Part shown: positions 1 to 5,111 of the stretch, piece by piece
Numbering within the stretch: the stretch's first letter is position 1
Layout of the letters: every line of letters begins with the position of its first letter
Assembly: GCA_030838025.1 (NCBI GenBank)
Contig: JAUTXM010000117.1
Coordinates: 1-6,964 of the forward strand
DNA: 6,964 nucleotides
Origin: Acidimicrobiaceae bacterium
Lineage (GTDB): Bacteria; Actinomycetota; Acidimicrobiia; Acidimicrobiales; Palsa-688
Direction of reading: 5' to 3'
Program-made: the position numbers and the translations under genes
The notes under the pieces: generated by a model
Databases searched by the model: none
The model's input: only the letters and a program-made list of their open reading frames with translations
What the model was told of the DNA's origin: nothing

Positions 1-1186
1 ACAGCTCGTCGACGGTGAATCCGAACGTGCTGGCGGTGGCCTCCAGGATCACCTTGGGCGTGATCTGGCGGGGCTGGTCGGCGGCCAGGATGTCCGACAG
101 CACCTGCTCGGCCAGCTCGACGGTGAGCGGCTCCCGGTTGAGGCTGGCGAACGCCGACACCCGGATGAGGGCGCCCTCGAGCTCTCGGATGTTGTCCTTG
201 ACGTGGGTGGCGATGAGTTCGAGCACCTCGTCAGGCACATGGGGACGCTCGCCCTCGGCCTTCTTGCGCAGGATGGCGATGCGGGTCTCCAGCTCGGGCG
301 GCTGGATGTCGGTAATAACCCCCGAGGCGAAGCGGCTCCGGAGCCGGTCCTCGAGGGTGGCGATGAACCGGGGATGGCGATCCGAGGTCAGGACGATCTG
401 CTTGCTGGCCTCGTGCAGCGAGTTGAACGTATGGAAGAACTCCTCCTGGAGGCTCTCCTTGTTCTCGATGAACTGAATGTCATCGACCAAAAGGACGTCG
501 CATGCCCGGTATCGACGCTTGAAGTTGAGTCCGGTGTTGTTGCGGATACTTTCCACGAATTCGTTCATGAACGTCTCGGTCGAGACGTAACGAACGTGGG
601 ACGCGGGGAAGTTTTCCCGGACATAGTTGCCTATGGAGTGGAGCAGGTGGGTTTTCCCGAGCCCTGATTCACCGTAGATGAACAGCGGGTTGTACGCGCT
701 GGCCGGCGTCTCAGCCACGGATCGGGCCGCGGCATGGGCGAAACGATTGGACGATCCGATCACGAACGCATCGAAGGTATAACGAGCATTCAGGACGTCC
801 TCGCTGGTACGAGACACGCCGTTGTCCGTCGAGTTGCTCACCGGTGATCCCCCGTTGCTGCCGCTCGTATTGGGCGGTCCCGAAGTCGTCGAAACAGGGG
901 GGGAAAATGCGACGCCATTGCTGTCTTGGCCCACTTCGGGCGACCGCACCAGCAGCGAAACGCCCAAGCGCTGTCCGGCGACGTCCTCAACCACACTCTG
1001 GATCAGGTCCCGGTAGCCCCGCTCGATCTTGTCTCGGACCTGGGAGCTCGGCGTCGTCAGCATCAGTGTCTCGTCCTCGACCGCGGTCGCGGCGAGGGTG
1101 TCGAAACAGGCCATCCAGGTCGCTTCGGACACTTGGTCTCGCAACTGCTTGGAGCAGTTTTTCCACAGCACCTCTACGTCCCACAC
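1..1186 (-). CDS. dnaA: Chromosomal replication initiator protein DnaA (C-terminus cut by window edge)
   Basis: DnaA binds DnaA boxes at oriC, oligomerises with ATP and opens the origin. 395 residues are visible. Domain I (about 5-78) starts with LWKNCSKQL. A Ser/Thr/Gly/Asn-rich linker (domain II) covers about 80-131. The AAA+ domain begins at LNARYTFDAF (132) and has Walker A GESGLGKT (172-179), Walker B LLVDD (to 236), sensor-like TSD before residue 271, and the arginine finger in LEDRLRSRF (R285). Translation ends in FTVDEL, so the helix-turn-helix domain IV lies outside the window. The GTG start at 1186-1184 puts domain I at the usual distance, with AAGG 5 nt upstream and GGGGAGG further back; GTG at 1171 is an alternative. 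His271 stands where many DnaA proteins have Pro (DRPP), and ASG replaces the common EWG after the arginine finger. The family assignment is certain; the exact start is not. Confidence 0.97.
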   Translation of the reverse strand, partial: MWDVEVLWKNCSKQLRDQVSEATWMACFDTLAATAVEDETLMLTTPSSQVRDKIERGYRDLIQSVVEDVAGQRLGVSLLVRSPEVGQDSNGVAFSPPVSTTSGPPNTSGSNGGSPVSNSTDNGVSRTSEDVLNARYTFDAFVIGSSNRFAHAAARSVAETPASAYNPLFIYGESGLGKTHLLHSIGNYVRENFPASHVRYVSTETFMNEFVESIRNNTGLNFKRRYRACDVLLVDDIQFIENKESLQEEFFHTFNSLHEASKQIVLTSDRHPRFIATLEDRLRSRFASGVITDIQPPELETRIAILRKKAEGERPHVPDEVLELIATHVKDNIRELEGALIRVSAFASLNREPLTVELAEQVLSDILAADQPRQITPKVILEATASTFGFTVDEL

Positions 1187-1214
1187 GAATGCCTTGCGCC
1201 TCCCCCTGCTATCG

Positions 1215-1247
1215 CTTTCCACAAGAACATCCACAGGTTGTGGAGAA
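1215..1247. promoter_or_regulatory. Cluster of three DnaA-box-like sites in the dnaA leader
   Basis: Three 9-mers resemble the DnaA box TTATCCACA. They are CTTTCCACA (1215-1223, two mismatches), ACATCCACA (1227-1235, two mismatches) and, on the minus strand, TTCTCCACA (1247-1239, one mismatch). They start at 1215, 1227 and 1239, exactly 12 bp apart. A fourth, TTTTCCACA (1159-1167, one mismatch), is inside the first codons of dnaA. The cluster lies between the predicted promoter and the start codon, where DnaA autorepression sites are known in other bacteria. The surroundings are not AT-rich, so this is probably not the unwinding element; the main origin may lie downstream of dnaA, outside the window. 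Confidence 0.6.
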
Positions 1248-1350
1248 CTCGGCCGGGGCGACAAGAAGGGCCTCATCGGGCCCCCTTTTGCCCTCGGGGA
1301 AGAGAGCCGGTCTCCGGCGCCGGGATGTCGAGTCCCGAGGCGGTTCGCCG

Positions 1351-1377
1351 ACGCTAGCACTCTCCTCGGTGTGTCAA
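1351..1377 (-). promoter_or_regulatory. Predicted dnaA promoter
   Basis: On the minus strand TTGACA (1377-1372) is followed after 15 bp by TAGCGT (1356-1351). The -35 is a perfect consensus and the -10 fits the actinobacterial TANNNT pattern; the spacer is slightly short. Transcription would start near 1345, giving a dnaA leader of about 160 nt that includes the DnaA-box cluster. It lies just downstream of the 51-codon gene, so dnaA need not depend on read-through from that gene. Confidence 0.6.
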
Positions 1378-1405
1378 GGCAGCCGATCGTGTCGGTGGCG
1401 ACGGG

Positions 1406-1561
1406 TCAGCGACGGTCCCTGAGGTGCATGAGGTAGGCCACGGCGAGGACGCCGACGATGGCGACCAGCGTGATGACGGCCAGCATCGCGACCACCGGAC
1501 CAGCCGAAACACCTCGGCGGGTCAGGGAGTCCGAGGCCGAGACGGCGGCCATCGTCACCAT
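1406..1561 (-). CDS. Small single-pass membrane protein, unknown function
   Basis: A 51-residue reading frame that I do not recognise as a named family. A polar N-terminus (MVTMAAVSASDSLTRRG) is followed by one strongly hydrophobic helix, about residues 22-44 (GPVVAMLAVITLVAIVG and onward), and a basic tail HLRDRR, which predicts an N-out or tail-anchored orientation with the Arg tail in the cytoplasm. Nearly all third codon positions are G or C, as in real genes of this genome, and the frame ends cleanly at TGA. The start may be ATG 1561 or ATG 1552; neither has a strong ribosome binding site. It is co-oriented with dnaA and about 220 bp upstream of it, but dnaA seems to have its own promoter in between. 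TATCCT (1609-1604) upstream could be its -10. The helix and codon bias support a real gene; the function is open. Confidence 0.6.
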   Translation of the reverse strand: MVTMAAVSASDSLTRRGVSAGPVVAMLAVITLVAIVGVLAVAYLMHLRDRR

Positions 1562-1613
1562 CTCAGCATGAGTCCTGCGGACGGTACGGATACAACGGGA
1601 CCCAGGATAGATG

Positions 1614-1630
1614 CCCGGCGGACCGCCGGG
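1614..1630. promoter_or_regulatory. Perfect 8+1+8 palindrome upstream of the small membrane protein gene
   Basis: CCCGGCGG-A-CCGCCGGG is a perfect inverted repeat. On the minus strand it lies immediately upstream of the possible -10 TATCCT (1609-1604), where a repressor site would overlap the promoter spacer. In DNA this GC-rich such palindromes also arise by chance, so this is a weak operator candidate. Confidence 0.25.
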
Positions 1631-1777
1631 GAATTGTTCCGGATCAGCTTCGGGTCAAATGGACATTTCTCCGGGTTCGCGTCTGACCGGGTTGGTGGGC
1701 GGGTGGGCGGTTGGGCTCAGGCGGGCCAGCGGCCGCGGCCCGGGTTGGGGGACGAGGTGGAGTCAGGTGGGTCAGCC

Positions 1778-1835
1778 GTGGGTTCGGCGCCCGGCCACGT
1801 CGGTCGGCTTAAGCGGTGGGTTCGGCGCCCGGCCA
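1778..1835. repeat. Direct repeat, 20 bp exact, two copies 38 bp apart
   Basis: GTGGGTTCGGCGCCCGGCCA is present at 1778-1797 and again at 1816-1835. The flanks are related too: GTCAGCCG at 1771-1778 recurs at 1842-1849, and GTCGG follows both copies after one or two bases. It looks like a decayed tandem duplication of a unit of roughly 38 bp in non-coding DNA. Each copy includes the short palindrome GGCGCC. Confidence 0.75.
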
Positions 1836-1842
1836 GGTCGGG

Positions 1843-2055
1843 TCAGCCGCGGGCCAGGCTGGTTGGCGCCTGGGTGAGCTGGTCGATCTGTGCCAGGCGC
1901 AGGCCGGCGCGCACGAGCATCCACCCCGCGCCGGCGCGCAGCGGGGCACGGCGGGCAACGGGGAGCTCATGCATCTGCCGATATCGGCTGGCCGCAGCCT
2001 CGAACCGGCGCTGTCGGTCCTGCACCAGGGCCTCGGTGGTCGTGAGGTTTTTCAT
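1843..2055 (-). CDS. Small hypothetical protein divergent from the WYL regulator
   Basis: A 70-residue protein starting MKNLTTTEALVQDRQRRFEA. The first half is a charged helix rich in Arg, Gln and Glu (about 8-30). After a basic PxxARRAPLR link comes a short amphipathic helix, GAGWMLVRAGLRLAQIDQL (about 42-60), that could lie on a membrane surface. The frame stays open further upstream, but extra sequence would cross the divergent operator region and the neighbour's start, so ATG 2055 is preferred; it has no clear Shine-Dalgarno. A weak TAGTCC (2075-2070) could be its -10, which would place the palindrome at 2078-2094 inside the promoter. Small proteins of this build occur in many actinobacteria, but I know no assigned function. 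Being divergent from the regulator makes it the most likely regulated target. Confidence 0.6.
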   Translation of the reverse strand: MKNLTTTEALVQDRQRRFEAAASRYRQMHELPVARRAPLRAGAGWMLVRAGLRLAQIDQLTQAPTSLARG

Positions 2056-2056
2056 G

Positions 2057-2071
2057 CCGTCATGATGACGG
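2057..2071. promoter_or_regulatory. Inverted repeat in the divergent promoter region (site 1)
   Basis: CCGTCAT-G-ATGACGG is a perfect 7+1+7 palindrome one base upstream of the ATG of the 70-aa gene. Its GTCAT/ATGAC arms resemble those of the third palindrome at 2109-2124 in reversed order. It may be an operator or just overlap the start region by chance. Confidence 0.35.
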
Positions 2072-2077
2072 ACTACC

Positions 2078-2094
2078 CGGACAGATTCTGTCCG
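2078..2094. promoter_or_regulatory. Candidate WYL-regulator operator (site 2)
   Basis: CGGACAGA-T-TCTGTCCG is a perfect 8+1+8 palindrome in the 53-bp gap between the divergent genes. The core is GACA-N5-TGTC. A symmetric site in the shared promoter of a helix-turn-helix regulator and its neighbour is the usual position for autoregulation. The recognition by this regulator is inferred, not shown. Confidence 0.55.
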
Positions 2095-2108
2095 CATTTC
2101 GCGGCAAA

Positions 2109-2124
2109 ATGACATTTGTGTCAT
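2109..2124. promoter_or_regulatory. Candidate operator overlapping the regulator's start codon (site 3)
   Basis: ATGACA-TTTG-TGTCAT is a perfect 6+4+6 inverted repeat with core GACA-N4-TGTC, sharing both half-sites with site 2 but with one base less between them. Its centre is about 30.5 bp from the centre of site 2, close to three helical turns, so both could be bound on the same face of the DNA. Confidence 0.45.
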
Positions 2125-3146
2125 CACCTTCCGCCCGACTCCTGCAGTTGCTCTCGTTGTTGCAGACGCGCCCCCATTGGAACGCCGCTGAGCTGGCCGA
2201 ACGGCTTCGGATTACCGAGCGGACGGTCCGTCGGGACGTGACTCGGTTGCGCCAGTTGGGGTATCCGGTAGTGGCCGATGCGGGCCGGGCGGGGGGATAC
2301 CAGCTGGGTCGAGGCGGTGCCCTGCCGCCGCTCCTCTTGACCGACGACGAGTCGGTCGCAGTGGCGGTCGGCCTGCGGGCCGCGGCCAGCGGCGGTGTGG
2401 CGGGCTACGACGAGGCCGCGGTGGCGGCCTTGGCCAAGTTGGAGCAGATGCTGCCCGCGGCGTTGCGCGAGCGCGTACTGGCCCTCAACGCCGCCACCGT
2501 GATCACTCGGGCGGGCTCGGGACCGCTCGTCGATCCCGAGCTGTTGCTGACCATCGCCCAGGCGTGCCGCCGGCCGGAACGGATTCGGTTCACCTATCAG
2601 GACGGCAGCGGCACCCTCACCGAGCGGCGGGTCGAACCGCACGGCCTGGTCAACGCCGAGCGGCGCTGGTACCTAGTGGCGCGAGATCTCGACCGCCAGG
2701 ACTGGCGGACCTTCCGCCTCGACCGGATGCGCGACCCTGTCCTGACGGGGCATCGTTTTGTGCGGACCGAGGAGCCTGATGTGGCCGCCATGGTTGCTCG
2801 GGGCCTCGCCTTGGCTCCGTACCGCTGGCAGGCGGAGGTGGTGCTGGCCACCGATCTGCGGGAGGCCGAGGCCGAAATCCCCCGGACGATCGGGGCGGTC
2901 GAGGAGGTGGACGGCGAGGTCATCCTGCGCCTCGGTGCCAACGAGGTCGAGTGGTTGGCCCGCTACATCGCGGGGTTGCCCTTCGACGCCGAAGTGCGTT
3001 CCCCGCCCGAGGTCAGGACGGCGCTGCGGCGGTTGGGACGCCGCCTGCAGGATGCCAACCGAACTCGCCCCCGACGTGTCGAGCCGGCGCCCACAGACTT
3101 CTGCGGAGTGGGTGGATCAGCGTTCGTGCCGCGTGGGTCGATCTGA
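2109..3146 (+). CDS. WYL-domain transcriptional regulator (HTH-11 / YafY-like)
   Basis: A 345-aa regulator of the common actinobacterial HTH-WYL-WCX layout. The N-terminal winged helix-turn-helix covers about 8-65, with recognition helix TERTVRRDVTRLRQLGYPV (36-54). A helical linker (75-130) follows. The WYL domain spans about 155-215 and has the name-giving tripeptide W187-Y188-L189 in RRWYLVARD, preceded by EPHGLV and followed by WRTFRLDRM. The C-terminal WCX region is about 222-313, then a Pro/Arg-rich tail. WYL domains sense small ligands or nucleic acids and switch DNA binding; the ligand here is unknown. The start ATG 2109 has no Shine-Dalgarno (leaderless translation is possible) and lies within an inverted repeat; GTG 2118 would lose only three residues. 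It probably represses itself and the divergent 70-aa gene. Confidence 0.93.
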   Translation: MTFVSSPSARLLQLLSLLQTRPHWNAAELAERLRITERTVRRDVTRLRQLGYPVVADAGRAGGYQLGRGGALPPLLLTDDESVAVAVGLRAAASGGVAGYDEAAVAALAKLEQMLPAALRERVLALNAATVITRAGSGPLVDPELLLTIAQACRRPERIRFTYQDGSGTLTERRVEPHGLVNAERRWYLVARDLDRQDWRTFRLDRMRDPVLTGHRFVRTEEPDVAAMVARGLALAPYRWQAEVVLATDLREAEAEIPRTIGAVEEVDGEVILRLGANEVEWLARYIAGLPFDAEVRSPPEVRTALRRLGRRLQDANRTRPRRVEPAPTDFCGVGGSAFVPRGSI

Positions 3147-3355
3147 TGGCGCCGGCCTTCGCCCTGCCTCTGATGGTGGCCCGTTCGTTTGGCGAGGAGG
3201 CGGTCGATGCCGCATGGTGGGCATTGGCGGTCGGCGGCACCGGGGCGGGACGACGTTCGATTCCCGGCGGGGGATTTTGGCATCCGGGTTCGGCGGACCC
3301 ACAACCTGGATGCCCTCGGATCCTTCGCTCGGGTACCGCCGAGTGACCGATCTTT

Positions 3356-3377
3356 GGCGCCTCGGGCGAGACGCGCC
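3356..3377 (+). promoter_or_regulatory. Hairpin abutting the DksA-like start codon
   Basis: GGCGC-CTC (3356-3363) can pair with GAG-AC-GCGCC (3368-3377), an 8-bp stem with a 2-nt bulge and a GGGC loop. It ends at the base before the GTG at 3378 and buries the weak ribosome-binding region, so in mRNA it would hinder initiation there. A 23-codon frame from ATG 3310 reads through the hairpin and stops at TGA 3379-3381, overlapping the GTG start as GTGA. Translation of it would open the stem. Confidence 0.35.
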
Positions 3378-3764
3378 GTGAGCGACGGTGCCGACGGCCT
3401 CGCGGCCCGGCTCCAGTCGGAGGGCGCGCGGATCGAGGCCCTCATTCGTGACCTCAGGCATGAACTGGCGTCCATTGCCGAGTCGACCGCGGCCGGACCC
3501 GACGACGAGCACGACGCCGAGGGGTCGACCGTGGCGTACGAGCGGGCTCGGGTCCAGGCACTGTTGGCCCACGCCGTGCGAGTGGCAGCGGACATCGCGT
3601 CGGCGCGAGAGCGGATGTCCCTCGACGAAGCCGGTGTGGATGGCGTCCTTCGATGCGAACACTGCGGTGCGGCCATCCCGGCTGAACGCCGTATCGCCCT
3701 GCCGGCCACCCGAGTCTGTGTAGCGTGCGCCGCCAACATGGCGCGCGATCGTGGCCGGTCCTGA
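3378..3764 (+). CDS. DksA/TraR-type C4 zinc-finger protein
   Basis: A 128-aa protein. A helical N-terminal half (about 5-80) forms the coiled-coil part of the DksA fold, with the acidic stretch DDEHDAEGSTVAYERA at 42-57. The C-terminal zinc finger has C93-x2-C96-x17-C114-x2-C117 (CEHCG...CVAC). DksA proteins enter the RNA polymerase secondary channel; actinobacterial relatives such as this one are mostly uncharacterised, so the effect on polymerase is inferred. GTG 3378 gives the usual family length and marks where codon bias becomes strong. ATG 3207 has a far better ribosome binding site (GAGGAGG, 6-nt spacer) and would add 57 residues of Arg/Gly/Pro-rich sequence with weaker G/C third positions, so I regard it as the less likely start. 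Five bp separate it from the ATP-grasp gene, implying one transcript. Confidence 0.88.
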   Translation: MSDGADGLAARLQSEGARIEALIRDLRHELASIAESTAAGPDDEHDAEGSTVAYERARVQALLAHAVRVAADIASARERMSLDEAGVDGVLRCEHCGAAIPAERRIALPATRVCVACAANMARDRGRS

Positions 3765-3769
3765 CACCC

Positions 3770-4645
3770 ATGGGACACCGGATCGCAGTCGCGGCCTGTG
3801 AGGAGGTGCCCGACCTCGACGATGATTGGCCCCTGCTGCGGGCGGCTTTGACGGCGCGAGGTGTCGTCGCCACGTCCCAGATCTGGACGGATCCATCGGT
3901 GGACTGGGCCTCGTACGAGCTGGTCGTGGTGCGCGGGACCTGGGACTACTACTACAGCGCTGGTCGTCTCCAGAGGTTCTGGGAGTGGGTTCGACGGGTG
4001 GAAAGCGGTACGCGGCTGGTCAATCCGGCGTCAGTGATCGAGTGGAACACCGACAAGCGCTACCTCGTCGACCTCGAGGCGGCTGGCGTGGCCGTCGTCG
4101 CCACCTCGTGGGTGCCGCCCGGCCAACCATGGCAGGTCCCCGCGGACGAGTTCGTCGTCAAACCGGCTGTGTCGGCCGGGGGCTACGAGACCGCCAGGTA
4201 CGGCCCCAGTGAGGGCGAGGCCGCCGAGCGGCATGTCCGGCGGTTGCACGAGGCCGGGAGCGTGGTAATGGTCCAGCCATACGTCTCGTCGGTCGACGAC
4301 GAGGGCGAAACAGCGCTGATCTACCTCGGCGGCCGGTTCAGCCATGCCATCAACAAGGCGTCGTTGCTGCGCGCCGGGGCGGGCGTGGACGACCGGTTGT
4401 GGGCCCGGGAACGGATCACCGCCACCCAACCATCCGACGCCCAACTGCGGGTCGCGGAGGCAGCCCTCGCGGCGTCGGAGGCACGGACGGATGCGACCAG
4501 CTACGCCCGTGTCGATCTGCTGTCCATGCCCGGCGCCGGGCCAGCCGTCAGCGAAATCGAACTGGTCGAACCGGGGCTATTCTTGCGCTTTTATCCCGAC
4601 ACCGCTCCCGACCGCTTTGCCGAAGTACTGGCCGAGCTCCTGTAA
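3770..4645 (+). CDS. ATP-grasp domain protein (RimK/glutathione-synthetase-like, COG0189 type)
   Basis: A 291-aa ATP-grasp enzyme. Such proteins join a carboxylate, activated as acylphosphate, to an amine or thiol; the substrates here cannot be read from sequence. The pre-ATP-grasp part is residues 1-95, with DWASYELVVVRGTWDYYY (45-62). Nucleotide-binding elements follow: EFVVKPAVSAGGYETARYG (127-145, K131 for phosphate) and VVMVQPYVSSVDDEGE (165-180, hinge). SYARVDLL (244-251) and EIELVEPGLFL (262-272) provide the acidic magnesium ligands. The relatives I recall are widespread in actinobacteria and usually named only by domain. ATG 3770, five bases after the DksA-like stop, starts the protein at the expected MGHRIAVAAC strand; GTG 3725 would overlap the upstream gene. 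No strong ribosome binding site is visible, so coupling to the upstream gene is likely. Confidence 0.9.
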   Translation: MGHRIAVAACEEVPDLDDDWPLLRAALTARGVVATSQIWTDPSVDWASYELVVVRGTWDYYYSAGRLQRFWEWVRRVESGTRLVNPASVIEWNTDKRYLVDLEAAGVAVVATSWVPPGQPWQVPADEFVVKPAVSAGGYETARYGPSEGEAAERHVRRLHEAGSVVMVQPYVSSVDDEGETALIYLGGRFSHAINKASLLRAGAGVDDRLWARERITATQPSDAQLRVAEAALAASEARTDATSYARVDLLSMPGAGPAVSEIELVEPGLFLRFYPDTAPDRFAEVLAELL

Positions 4646-4857
4646 CGCATAAGCAATAAACCGCCTCCGCTAAATCGGATACCGCTTTCAGCCAAAGTCA
4701 TCCGAACGGATGGATTGTGCCTTTCCACCCCTTTTCAGCTGCGACCGCCCTGTCATCATCGATACCGGGGCCCTTTCCAGCTCGGGGAGTACGTCGGTCA
4801 ATATCAACTCGACGATCCGACCCCAGGGTCGTAAGACGACGAGGTCGACATTTTAGG

Positions 4858-4896
4858 GCCGGTGGGGTGGGGCGAATATCGCCCTACCCCACCGGC
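4858..4896. terminator. Strong 18-bp hairpin, possible bidirectional terminator without U-tract
   Basis: The arms 4858-4875 (GCCGGTGGGGTGGGGCGA) and 4879-4896 pair along 18 bp with one G-U wobble when read as plus-strand RNA and a 3-nt ATA loop. It sits about 210 bp after the ATP-grasp stop and about 215 bp after the stop of the convergent 93-aa gene. Neither side has a following T-run in the direction of transcription (TTTTAG precedes it on the plus strand). A non-canonical terminator, as often proposed in high-GC actinobacteria, is the simplest reading; a structured RNA element is the alternative. Confidence 0.5.
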
Positions 4897-4974
4897 GCGT
4901 CCGCCGGAGCGCGGATGAGCGGTCCGCGGCACGATCCACGGGGCTCAGGCAAGGGCGTTCGCCTCGCTTTGAGC

Positions 4975-5099
4975 TGCGAGCCGGGGCGCGGGAACCGCGG
5001 GGAGTCTGTGGGCGTTCTGCGTCTCTGAGGGCGTCCTACAGCGCTGGACGACCATAGAACGCCCACAGAGCCGTAAGTCGCCCACAGACGTGGCTCGCA
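4975..5099. repeat. Nested inverted repeats with alternative pairing (possible structured RNA)
   Basis: An outer pair, TGCGAGCC (4975-4982) with GGCTCGCA (5092-5099), encloses TCTGTGGGCGTTCT (5005-5018), which pairs perfectly over 14 bp with AGAACGCCCACAGA (5056-5069). A second partner, CGCCCACAGAC (5080-5090), matches GTCTGTGGGCG (5004-5014) over 11 bp, so the left arm can choose between two right arms. Inside is a further stem, CGTCC (5032-5036) with GGACG (5046-5050), around the palindrome CAGCGCTG. GGGCGTTC also occurs at 4953-4960. The layout would suit a regulatory or stable small RNA, or a short palindromic intergenic element. I recognise no known RNA family. Confidence 0.5.
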
Positions 5100-5111
5100 A
5101 CGTCCCTTTCG

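Larger units (their letters stand above)
1562..1842. other. Non-coding, GC-rich gap with short repeats
   Basis: I see no convincing coding frame on either strand here; the open frames that cross it have arbitrary, Gly/Arg-rich translations. It holds the palindrome at 1614-1630, a CGGGCC/GGCCCG inverted repeat (1722-1727 with 1737-1742), and the direct repeat at 1778-1835. It separates the starts of the 51-codon gene (left) from the end of the 70-codon gene (right), so it should contain the promoter of the former and the 3' end of the latter. I find no clear U-tract terminator. Confidence 0.5.
4646..5111. other. 466-bp gap between convergent genes, structure-rich
   Basis: No credible protein gene is present; the open frames here translate to Arg/Gly/Pro-rich sequence with no family resemblance. 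The first 200 bp are clearly richer in A/T than the rest of the window and contain a CATCC-GAAC-GGATG hairpin (4699-4712). The remainder holds the 18-bp hairpin at 4858-4896 and the nested inverted repeats at 4975-5099. Both flanking genes end here, so terminators are expected, but that does not account for the long nested structure. Confidence 0.7.

Noticed and set aside
203..667. Plus-strand open frame of 154 codons across dnaA
   Set aside because: It is the antisense shadow of the AAA+ coding region, which carries unmistakable Walker motifs on the minus strand.
1187..1276. Longer dnaA start at ATG 1276 or GTG 1234
   Set aside because: It would translate the DnaA-box cluster and add residues ahead of a domain I that already begins correctly from GTG 1186.
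1265..1290. GGGCC/GGCCC hairpin followed by CCTTTT as an intrinsic terminator on the plus strand
   Set aside because: No plus-strand gene ends here; the stem is 5 bp and lies in the dnaA leader.
1424..2065. Plus-strand open frame of 213 codons
   Set aside because: Its translation is Arg/Gly/His-rich with no domain and it crosses two better-supported minus-strand genes and a repeat region.
2963..3896. Long minus-strand open frames opposite the WYL, DksA-like and ATP-grasp genes
   Set aside because: High-GC shadow frames; the plus strand has clear family motifs in the same interval.
4717..5028. Plus-strand 103-codon frame in the convergent gap
   Set aside because: Arg/Ser/Gly/Pro-rich translation, no ribosome binding site, and it runs through both strong inverted-repeat structures.
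5005..5090. CRISPR-like interpretation of the repeated CGCCCACAGA
   Set aside because: Only three short copies, one inverted, with unequal spacing and no cas genes; nested pairing fits better.
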